From Candidatus Calidifonticultor daggyaiensis (GTDB lineage Bacteria > Actinomycetota > Humimicrobiia > Humimicrobiales > Humimicrobiaceae): a stretch of 5,217 bases of DNA. The position numbers were made by a program, and so were the translations under genes. This document shows positions 1 to 4,740 of this stretch, piece after piece. The first letter of the stretch is position 1, and each line of letters opens with the position of its first letter. Where the stretch lies: NCBI GenBank assembly GCA_015661035.1, contig JACVJA010000138.1, forward strand, positions 1-5,217, in the 5' to 3' direction. The notes below the pieces were generated by a model. The model did no database searches. It saw only the letters and a list, made by a program, of their open reading frames with translations, and was not told where the DNA came from.

Positions 1-604
1 ATTACTGGTTATAAAAAAAGCGAAATATTAGGCAAACATTGTTATGAAAATATTCTTCAACATATAGATGAAAAGGGCATTAAACTATGCCTAGATGGCT
101 GCCCTTTGCAAAAAACATTAAAAGATGGCAAGAAAAGGGAGGCTATGGTTTTCTTGCATCATAAAAAAGGACATAGAATTCCAGTAAAAGTAAAAGTAAC
201 TCCAATTATAAGGGATAAAACTATAGTTGGTGCAGCTGAAATATTTTTCGATGCCACCGAACACTTGATAAATAATGAACTTTTAAATAAATATAAAAAA
301 GATGCAATTATTGATGACTTAACTAATGTTTTTAATAGAAGATATATTAAAAATTTAATTGAATCAAGGCTTAATTCATTAATCAGATATAGTTGGCCTT
401 TTGGAGTTATATTTTTAGATATTGATAACTTCAAATTGATTAATGATAAATATGGACATGATGTTGGTGATAAAGTATTAGTTACAGTTGCAACTACTAT
501 TTCAAATAATATAAGGTCTTCTGACATTATCGGCAGATGGGGAGGAGAAGAGTTTATTTGCATAATTGAAAACACAGATTACAAAAATTTAAAACTAACT
601 GCAG

Positions 605-612
605 AAAAATTA
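605..612 (+). other. frameshift site in the GGDEF gene
   Basis: A run of five A (605-609) is followed by TTA. Upstream the coding frame is frame 1, downstream frame 3, so one base is missing relative to an intact gene. Adding one A gives A-E-K-I-R-F-L, which fits the family better than the A-E-K-L-D-F-stop that is read here. A homopolymer is the usual place for an indel or sequencing error. Confidence 0.75.
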
Positions 613-653
613 GATTTTTAGTAAAAAACTCTTTTATTGATTTAAAAGATTCA

Positions 654-749
654 ATTTATAATAGCATAAATAATAATGTTAATGATATTTCTAATTACAA
701 TATCAACAATAAAGACGACAAAAATAAAGACAGTAAAAATAATAATAAA
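654..749 (+). repeat. Asn-rich low-complexity insert in the GGDEF domain
   Basis: In the downstream frame this stretch encodes about 32 residues that are mostly Asn, Lys, Asp, Ser and Ile, largely from AAT, AAC, AAA and GAT codons. It sits between the LVKNSFIDLKDS segment and the VTVSIG strand, where ordinary GGDEF domains have only a short loop of a few residues. Confidence 0.7.
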
Positions 750-921
750 ATTTTAGGTGTAACAGTTTCTATTGGCGCGACAATGGCTTCAAAATTAGAT
801 ACCCCTGAAACATTGTTAAAAAGAGCTGACAGTTTAATGTATGAAAGTAAAATTAAAGGAAAAGACATTGTTACTATCAAATGATTATATAAAACTTAAA
901 ATACTTTATAGATTAAATTTA

Positions 922-957
922 AATATATTCAAACCATATAAATATATGCAAACAATA
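922..957 (+). repeat. imperfect tandem direct repeat upstream of degV
   Basis: Two 17-base copies, AATATATTCAAACCATA (922-938) and AATATATGCAAACAATA (941-957), match at 15 of 17 positions. They start 19 bases apart, nearly two helical turns. They lie in the 100-bp gap between the GGDEF gene and degV, just ahead of the ribosome binding site, so they could be a regulator binding site; chance in AT-rich DNA is possible. Confidence 0.45.
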
Positions 958-971
958 ATATTTATAATATT

Positions 972-978
972 GGAGGGG
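972..978 (+). promoter_or_regulatory. strong ribosome binding site of degV
   Basis: GGAGGGG ends six bases before the ATG at 985 (core GGAGG with eight-base spacing). It is the best Shine-Dalgarno sequence in the window. It fixes the start at 985 and shows that the unusual Asn-rich N-terminal extension of this DegV protein is meant to be translated. Confidence 0.85.
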
Positions 979-984
979 TAAAAT

Positions 985-1953
985 ATGTCAGCTAAAACAA
1001 GAAATAAATTACAAAAAGATAAAGACCAACAAGTAAATGGCTCTAATAATAGTAATAATAATTTTAAAAACATTGTTTCTATTATTACAGACAGCACAAC
1101 AGATTTACCAAAGGAATCATATAAAGGGCTTGATTTAACTGTTATTCCTTTATCAGTTACATTTAATGATAATACTTATTTAGATAATGGCATTGATATT
1201 TCACCTCAAAAGTTTTATGAAATGATGAGCCATTCAACTGAAATGCCTAGAGCTTCTCAGCCAACACCTGGTAGTTTCCTCCAAGTTTATGACCAAAAGA
1301 TTAAAGAAGGAAAAGAAATAATATCTATACATATTTCAAGAAAACTGTCAGGCACTTTAAATTCAGCAGAACTTGCTGCAAATCAAATAGAAAAGAGTGT
1401 GAATAAAAAATTAATCACCATTTTTGACTCAGAATTAGTTCATATGGCTTGTGGGTTTTTAGCATTAAAGGCTGCAAATCTTGCAAAGCTTGGACTGGAG
1501 AGAGAAAAAATTATTTTAGAATTGAAAGAATTTAGAAAAAAAATTTTTTCATTTTTTATCCCTAAATCGCTTGATAACTTGATTAAAGGTGGGAGAATAA
1601 ATAAAATTAAAGGAACATTTGCATCAGCTTTAGAAATTAAGCCAATCTTAACTTTAAAAGATGGCGAAGTATCACTATATAAAAACACAAGAAAATGGGA
1701 AATTGCTAAAAGAGAAATTATTGATTCAATGCAAAACATAATTGATAATTATTTAAAAACAAATAAAGATAAATCTTCTAATGATTTAATAGTATCTATT
1801 GGAGATGTTGCAAATGACCAAGATGCAGTTGAATTTGAAGATAAGATAAAAGAAAAATTTAACCCTAAAAAAATTATAAGAACTAACATAGGAATTGTTG
1901 TTGGGTCTCATTTGGGAATTGGTGGTTTAAGTGTAACTTTTTACATTGATTAA
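985..1953 (+). CDS. DegV family fatty-acid-binding protein (FakB-like) with N-terminal extension
   Basis: DegV/FakB proteins are cytosolic carriers that hold a fatty acid and present it to the kinase FakA for phosphorylation, feeding phospholipid synthesis. The 322 residues show the family motifs in order: ITDSTTDLP (residues 33-42), the SQPTPGSF ligand loop (91-98), LSGTLNSA (121-128), LDNLIKGGRI (196-205), IKPILTLKDGEV in mid-domain, and the C-terminal GSHLGIGG (307-314). The last motif usually reads GxHxGPG, so Ile replaces Pro here. Most DegV proteins are near 280 residues and begin almost directly with the ITDST strand. This one has about 29 extra residues, Lys-rich then Asn-rich (residues 18-26), and the strong ribosome binding site at 972-978 supports that start. 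The alcohol dehydrogenase follows after three bases, so they are probably co-transcribed. No fakA is visible. The family call is firm; the ligand is inferred from the family. Confidence 0.95.
   Translation: MSAKTRNKLQKDKDQQVNGSNNSNNNFKNIVSIITDSTTDLPKESYKGLDLTVIPLSVTFNDNTYLDNGIDISPQKFYEMMSHSTEMPRASQPTPGSFLQVYDQKIKEGKEIISIHISRKLSGTLNSAELAANQIEKSVNKKLITIFDSELVHMACGFLALKAANLAKLGLEREKIILELKEFRKKIFSFFIPKSLDNLIKGGRINKIKGTFASALEIKPILTLKDGEVSLYKNTRKWEIAKREIIDSMQNIIDNYLKTNKDKSSNDLIVSIGDVANDQDAVEFEDKIKEKFNPKKIIRTNIGIVVGSHLGIGGLSVTFYID
1036..1062 (+). repeat. Asn/Ser triplet run in the degV N-terminal extension
   Basis: AAT and AGT triplets encode VNGSNNSNNN (residues 17-26) immediately ahead of the DegV fold. 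This looks like a disordered tail. Confidence 0.65.
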
Positions 1954-1956
1954 AAA

Positions 1957-3165
1957 ATGAAAGCAATGATATTAAAAGAAAATTGTATAGTAGCAGAAAA
2001 TCCTAGCCAATTTTGCCATCCTGACCAGCCCCATAAAAATTATAAAGAATATTATTATAAAAAAAACGGTAATAATAACACTAATAATAGCAACAATAAT
2101 CTCAAATTAAAATCAGACCCTTTAGAGCTTGTTGAAATTCCAATACCAGATATTGGTTTTAATGATATTTTAATTAAAGTTTTAGCTTGCGGAGTATGTA
2201 GAACTGAACTTGACCAAATAGAAGGAAGAATTGTCCCACCAAAATTACCAATAATTTTAGGCCATCAACCAGTGGGAATTGTTATAAAAATTGGTAAAAA
2301 TGTTAACAAATTTAAAATTGGAGATTTTGCTGGTGCGACTTGGATTTTTTCAAGCTGCGGCAAATGTCAATTTTGCAAAGCTGGACTTGAAAATTTATGC
2401 AATGAATTTAAAGCGACAGGCTGTCATGAAAATGGCGGCTATGCAGAATACATGGTTATAAATCAAAGTTTTGCTCATAAAATACCTAAAAAGATTATAA
2501 ATAGCAAAAATAATTCTAAAAATAGTGATAAGAAAGATGGTAAAAGTGATAACCATACAAACATAGACAAACTGATTAATATTGCACCTTATATGTGTTC
2601 AGGTGTAGTAGGGTACCGCTCTCTAAAACTAACTGAAATGGAAAATCGTAAAACTTTAGGTTTATACGGCTTTGGTTCTGCACATCACTTAGTTTTACAA
2701 ATGGCAAATTATTTATATCCTGATTCAAAAAAATTTGTATTTACAAGAAATAAAAAAGAGCAGGAATTAGCTTTAAGGCTTGGGGCCAACTGGGTTGGGA
2801 ATATTAAGAACAAGCCGCCTGAAAAACTTGATTGCGCAATTGATACAACACCAGTTTGGAAAAGCGTAATTTTTGCGCTTGAAAATCTTCAAAAAGGAGG
2901 AAGACTGGTCTTAAATTTAATAAGAAAAGAAAATATTGATAAAGACTTTCTATTAAATTTAAATTATGAAAAACATTTATGGCTTGAAAAAGAAATTAAA
3001 AGTACAGCAAATGTTACTATTAAAGATGGCGAAGAGTTTTTAAATTTAGCTGCTAAGATTAAAATAAAACCTGAAATTACTAAATATAAATTAGAAGATG
3101 CAAATAAAGCAATCATAGATTTAAAAAGTGGAAAATCGGCCGGTTCTAAAGTTATAGTTATGTAA
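1957..3165 (+). CDS. zinc-dependent alcohol dehydrogenase (MDR family, AdhA-like)
   Basis: This is a medium-chain dehydrogenase/reductase that would oxidise an alcohol or reduce an aldehyde with NAD(P). It has 402 residues; relatives are nearer 330-340. The catalytic-zinc ligands are visible as C81 (ACGVCRTEL), H103 (LGHQPVG) and C214 (YMCSGVVGYR). The structural-zinc cysteines are C134, C137, C140 and C148. The nucleotide-binding turn is GLYGFGSAHHL (235-245), and the C-terminal part closes the catalytic domain (KYKLEDANKAIIDLKSGKSAGSKVIV). The wording CGVCRTEL, GYAEYMV, GYRSLK and GLYGFG points to the 'zinc-binding alcohol dehydrogenase family protein' group (TIGR02822-like) rather than classical AdhP. 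Oddities: GHE is GHQ here, and two low-complexity inserts occur, an Asn-rich one near 26-52 and a Lys/Asn/Asp one near 179-206. The ATG is three bases after the degV stop with no clear Shine-Dalgarno sequence, so translation probably depends on coupling to degV. The substrate is unknown. Confidence 0.93.
   Translation: MKAMILKENCIVAENPSQFCHPDQPHKNYKEYYYKKNGNNNTNNSNNNLKLKSDPLELVEIPIPDIGFNDILIKVLACGVCRTELDQIEGRIVPPKLPIILGHQPVGIVIKIGKNVNKFKIGDFAGATWIFSSCGKCQFCKAGLENLCNEFKATGCHENGGYAEYMVINQSFAHKIPKKIINSKNNSKNSDKKDGKSDNHTNIDKLINIAPYMCSGVVGYRSLKLTEMENRKTLGLYGFGSAHHLVLQMANYLYPDSKKFVFTRNKKEQELALRLGANWVGNIKNKPPEKLDCAIDTTPVWKSVIFALENLQKGGRLVLNLIRKENIDKDFLLNLNYEKHLWLEKEIKSTANVTIKDGEEFLNLAAKIKIKPEITKYKLEDANKAIIDLKSGKSAGSKVIVM
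2065..2100 (+). repeat. Asn-rich insert near the alcohol dehydrogenase N-terminus
   Basis: AAT and AAC triplets encode NGNNNTNNSNNN (residues 37-48), within a roughly 30-40 residue insertion between the first strand and the VEIPIPDIG segment. Related dehydrogenases join these two almost directly. Confidence 0.7.
2491..2574 (+). repeat. Lys/Asn/Asp/Ser-rich insert in the alcohol dehydrogenase
   Basis: Residues about 179-206 form a polar low-complexity stretch between AHKIP and the APYMCSGVVGYR segment that carries the third catalytic-zinc ligand. Relatives have only a short loop here. Confidence 0.65.
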
Positions 3166-3185
3166 CTTATTATTAGTTATGTAAT
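3156..3185 (+). repeat. palindrome AGTTATGTAACT plus a near copy, at the alcohol dehydrogenase stop
   Basis: The 12-base inverted repeat AGTTA-TG-TAACT covers 3156-3167, including the stop codon region of the dehydrogenase. A partial copy, AGTTATGTAAT, follows at 3175-3185. The exact 12-mer recurs at 3286-3297. It may be a protein binding site or chance similarity. Confidence 0.4.
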
Positions 3186-3231
3186 ATATTATTATTTTTT
3201 TTGTATTATTATTTTTTTGATTTAATTTTAT

Positions 3232-3282
3232 CTTCAACATTAGCAAAATAGCAAGTTGAAGGTTATTATTTATTATTATTTT
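3232..3282 (+). terminator. probable rho-independent terminator of the degV-adh operon
   Basis: CTTCAAC (3232-3238) pairs perfectly with GTTGAAG (3255-3261). Inside, TT/AA and GC/GC pairs can extend the stem, with single-base bulges, around an AAAATA loop. A T-rich stretch interrupted by A follows at 3263-3282. The hairpin lies 66 bases after the dehydrogenase stop and is the most GC-containing structure in the gap. The broken T run keeps confidence moderate. Confidence 0.5.
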
Positions 3283-3285
3283 GAA

Positions 3286-3322
3286 AGTTATGTAACTATT
3301 TTTTTACTTTTTGTATTATAAT
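3286..3322 (+). promoter_or_regulatory. candidate promoter with overlapping palindrome
   Basis: TATAAT at 3317-3322 is a perfect -10 box. The region 17 bases upstream (about 3294-3299) has no good TTGACA match, and there is no extended -10 TG. The palindrome AGTTATGTAACT (3286-3297) overlaps the expected -35 position, where a regulator could act. Transcription would start near 3329, giving a leader of about 90 bases for the gene at 3421. Confidence 0.4.
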
Positions 3323-3387
3323 AAATACGGTTAAATTGCTTTAAAACATCAAAGATTAAAATTATTAATTAGAAAATAATTAAACAG

Positions 3388-3404
3388 TTGTAACTAAGTT
3401 ACAA
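3388..3404 (+). promoter_or_regulatory. 17-bp perfect palindrome, candidate operator
   Basis: TTGTAAC (3388-3394), TAA, GTTACAA (3398-3404) is a perfect 7-bp inverted repeat with a three-base centre. It ends 16 bases before the ATG at 3421 and shares the TGTAACT half with the palindromes at 3156-3167 and 3286-3297. The form is typical of a dimeric repressor site; I cannot name the regulator. Confidence 0.45.
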
Positions 3405-3420
3405 TTAATCAATAAATTAA

Positions 3421-3924
3421 ATGAGTGCATTTAAAAAGAGTTGCCCAGGTCAAAATACTGCATTTTTAAAAGATTTTAATACAAATATAATTCCTTGTCC
3501 AAAGTGTGGTTTTGAAATTGAATTTTTTGCTGATGAAAGAAAAGTAAAATGCCCTAAATGCTATTCAAATGTTTTTAGGGTCAATCCACAAATTATTGAG
3601 TATAAAAATGGAGATATTATTTACTATGATTCTGAAAAAAGTTGCCTGGATTGGTGTGGTGCTTGTATTGATAAAAGTGATTATACAGATATAATAGAAA
3701 ACAATAAAAGAATTGAAAAGAAAAAAGAGGATTTTAAAAAACTTATCAGTTTAATTGATAAAAGCCAAAAAGAAGTAATAGAATTTCTAATAGAGGCTTT
3801 TAGAAAAAGTATTAATCACCTAAGACTCTTTGATCCAAAAGCTTTTGATGTTCTTCAAAGAGAAAACCCTGATTTATTTAAAAAAGTAAGGCAATATTAT
3901 TTAAAATTTTTAGAAAATTCATAA
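3421..3924 (+). CDS. conserved-type cysteine-rich zinc-ribbon protein, function unknown
   Basis: The 167-residue protein is likely cytosolic, with no signal peptide or membrane segment. A zinc ribbon is formed by C26-x2-C29 (CPKCG) and C44-x2-C47 (CPKCY), with the acidic EFFADERK between them. Four more cysteines, C8 (SCPG), C75, C79 and C82 (SCLDWCGAC), could bind a second metal. The order FKxSCPG, CPxCG, CxxC, SCxDWC resembles small conserved hypothetical proteins I associate with anaerobic bacteria, but no function is established to my knowledge. From about residue 98 onward it is charged and helical with no cysteine, perhaps a partner-binding tail. The start at 3421 keeps the SCPG motif, but no Shine-Dalgarno sequence precedes it. 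AmrA follows 68 bases later on the same strand. The protein fold call is good; the role is unknown. Confidence 0.8.
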   Translation: MSAFKKSCPGQNTAFLKDFNTNIIPCPKCGFEIEFFADERKVKCPKCYSNVFRVNPQIIEYKNGDIIYYDSEKSCLDWCGACIDKSDYTDIIENNKRIEKKKEDFKKLISLIDKSQKEVIEFLIEAFRKSINHLRLFDPKAFDVLQRENPDLFKKVRQYYLKFLENS

Positions 3925-3952
3925 TTTTGTATCCCTAATTTTATATGAAGTC

Positions 3953-3977
3953 TTAAATTTTATATATAAAAATTTAA
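3953..3977 (+). other. AT-only hairpin before the amrA ribosome binding site
   Basis: TTAAATTTT (3953-3961) pairs perfectly with AAAATTTAA (3969-3977) around a seven-base ATATATA loop, only four bases before the Shine-Dalgarno sequence. It is a weak stem in energy and may simply reflect base composition, but it could affect ribosome access. Confidence 0.35.
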
Positions 3978-3981
3978 ATAT

Positions 3982-3987
3982 GGAGAG
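3982..3987 (+). promoter_or_regulatory. ribosome binding site of amrA
   Basis: GGAGAG ends five bases before the ATG at 3993 (GGAG core with seven-base spacing). It supports this start over later Met codons. Confidence 0.75.
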
Positions 3988-3992
3988 ACACA

Positions 3993-4667
3993 ATGTCTAG
4001 TCTTAAACTAAATGAAACTCAAAAAAAAGCACTGCTAGCACTTGCAAGGAAAACTATCGAGTTTGCAGTAAAAGAAAACAATATAAATAGATATTCTTTT
4101 AACTATAATGAAATTGATTATAACAAAATACTCGAAGATCTTAAAAGTGCTAATTTAACAGTAGATATAAAAAAAATTAATAAAAGCTATAATAATTTAA
4201 AAGACTATATTACAAAAGAACCAACACTGCAAACAAAGTGCGGTGCGTTTGTAACAATCCATAAATTTGGAAATTTAAGAGGGTGTATTGGAAATATAAC
4301 AAGCAATAGCCCTTTGTGGAAAACAATTATAAAAATGGCAGTAGAAGCATCTCTTCATGATCCACGTTTTGCACCAGTTAATCCTTCTGAAGTTGATGAT
4401 TTAGATATTGAAATTTCAGTTTTATCTCCTTTTGAAAAGATTGAAGACATTAATAAAATTGAAGTTGGAAAACATGGATTGTTTATAAAGGCTGGTTTTT
4501 ATCAAGGACTGCTTTTGCCGCAAGTTGCAATAGAATATGGTTGGAATAGAACACAGTTCTTAGAACATACTTGCTTAAAAGCAGGACTTGGACCACAGTG
4601 TTATAAAGAAAAAAATTGTGAAATATTTATTTTTAGCGCCACAGTCTTTGGAGAAAAAGATTTTTAA
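3993..4667 (+). CDS. amrA: AMMECR1-domain protein, AmmeMemoRadiSam system protein A
   Basis: This is a bacterial member of the AMMECR1 family, usually found with a Memo-like protein (AmrB) and a radical-SAM protein (AmrS). The exact chemistry is not settled; the trio is thought to act in a modification reaction. Family signatures are LNETQKKALLALARKTIEFAV at the N-terminus (6-26), GAFVTIHKFGNLRGCIGNI (84-102) with the invariant RGCIG and C98, EASLHDPRFAPV (118-129), the strand IEISVLSPFEKI (139-150), and LLLPQVAIEYGWNRTQFLEHTCLKAGL (173-199). The protein has 224 residues where about 180 is usual. The excess is an Asn/Lys/Tyr/Ile-rich stretch at about 28-75, between the first helix and the AFVT strand. 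Neither partner gene is in the window; the upstream neighbour is the zinc-ribbon protein. The Shine-Dalgarno sequence at 3982-3987 supports this start. The family is certain. Confidence 0.93.
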   Translation: MSSLKLNETQKKALLALARKTIEFAVKENNINRYSFNYNEIDYNKILEDLKSANLTVDIKKINKSYNNLKDYITKEPTLQTKCGAFVTIHKFGNLRGCIGNITSNSPLWKTIIKMAVEASLHDPRFAPVNPSEVDDLDIEISVLSPFEKIEDINKIEVGKHGLFIKAGFYQGLLLPQVAIEYGWNRTQFLEHTCLKAGLGPQCYKEKNCEIFIFSATVFGEKDF

Positions 4668-4740
4668 AGAAAAGGTTTATAAAACTTTTGAAGACTTTTA
4701 ATAGTAATTAATATTACTTAAAATAAAAATTTCACTTTTT
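4668..4740. terminator. convergent gap with weak AT hairpin
   Basis: The 73 bases separate the ends of amrA (+) and the second degV (-), so transcription from both sides must stop here. AGTAAT (4703-4708) pairs with ATTACT (4713-4718) around a TAAT loop, but the stem has almost no GC and is not followed directly by a T run on the plus strand. AAAAG (4670-4674) and CTTTT (4685-4689) form another weak pair. This is a low-confidence bidirectional terminator. Confidence 0.25.

Larger units (their letters stand above)
1..884 (+). pseudogene. PAS-GGDEF diguanylate cyclase, 5' partial, frame broken near its end
   Basis: This would make cyclic-di-GMP from two GTP, with a PAS sensor domain controlling output. 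The frame is open from base 1 (reading ITGYKKSEILGK, typical PAS), so the true start lies upstream; the TTG at 106 is not the start. PAS ends near base 270. The GGDEF domain begins at DDLTNVFNRRY (about 313) and has the metal-binding FLDIDNFK, the GGEEF active-site signature at 541-555 and an RSSD inhibitory I-site at 514-525, five residues before it, so the active site looks functional. After AEKL the frame stops at TAG 619-621, followed at once by TAA. One frame over, from 612, the missing end continues: RFLVKNS, an Asn-rich insert, VTVSIGAT, LLKRADSLMYESKIKGK, and TGA at 882-884. One extra A in the A run at 605-609 would restore AEKIRFLV, the usual GGDEF wording. Family identity is certain; whether the break is a real mutation or a sequence error is open. 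Confidence 0.88.
3166..3420. other. 255-bp non-coding region between adh and the zinc-ribbon gene
   Basis: This is the longest gap in the window. In order it holds T8 and T7 runs (3195-3202, 3212-3218), the terminator-like hairpin, an AGTTATGTAACT palindrome, a T7 run (3299-3305), a TATAAT box and a 17-base palindrome close to the next ATG. I see no open frame worth calling and no recognisable riboswitch or small RNA. Confidence 0.6.

Noticed and set aside
106..108. TTG at 106 as the start of the GGDEF protein
   Set aside because: The same frame is open to base 1 and reads as PAS domain sequence, so the gene starts upstream of the window.
159..575. A 138-codon open frame on the minus strand opposite the GGDEF gene, and similar ones at 695-880, 906-1097 and 1440-1739
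   Set aside because: Each is antisense to a well-recognised gene or its flank, and the translations are Leu/Ile/Ser-rich shadows with no motif.
605..649. Programmed -1 frameshift in the GGDEF gene
   Set aside because: The A5-TTA context is not a standard X XXY YYZ slippery heptamer. The only nearby hairpin (630-635 with 644-649) is AT-rich and too far downstream. A one-base indel explains it more simply.
963..968. TATAAT as a -10 box for degV
   Set aside because: Transcription would begin inside or at the ribosome binding site at 972-978, removing it from the mRNA.
1657..3034. AAAGATGGCGAAG repeated at 1657-1669 and 3022-3034
   Set aside because: Both encode the common KDGE turn in unrelated proteins; coincidence of codon choice.
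3388..3404. BirA-type biotin operator
   Set aside because: The TTGTAAC and GTTACAA arms resemble it, but the spacer is 3 bases rather than about 15, and no biotin gene is nearby.
3646..3668. C75-x3-C79-x2-C82 as a radical-SAM iron-sulfur motif
   Set aside because: The spacing fits, but the protein is short and lacks the barrel and other radical-SAM motifs; a second zinc or metal site is more likely.
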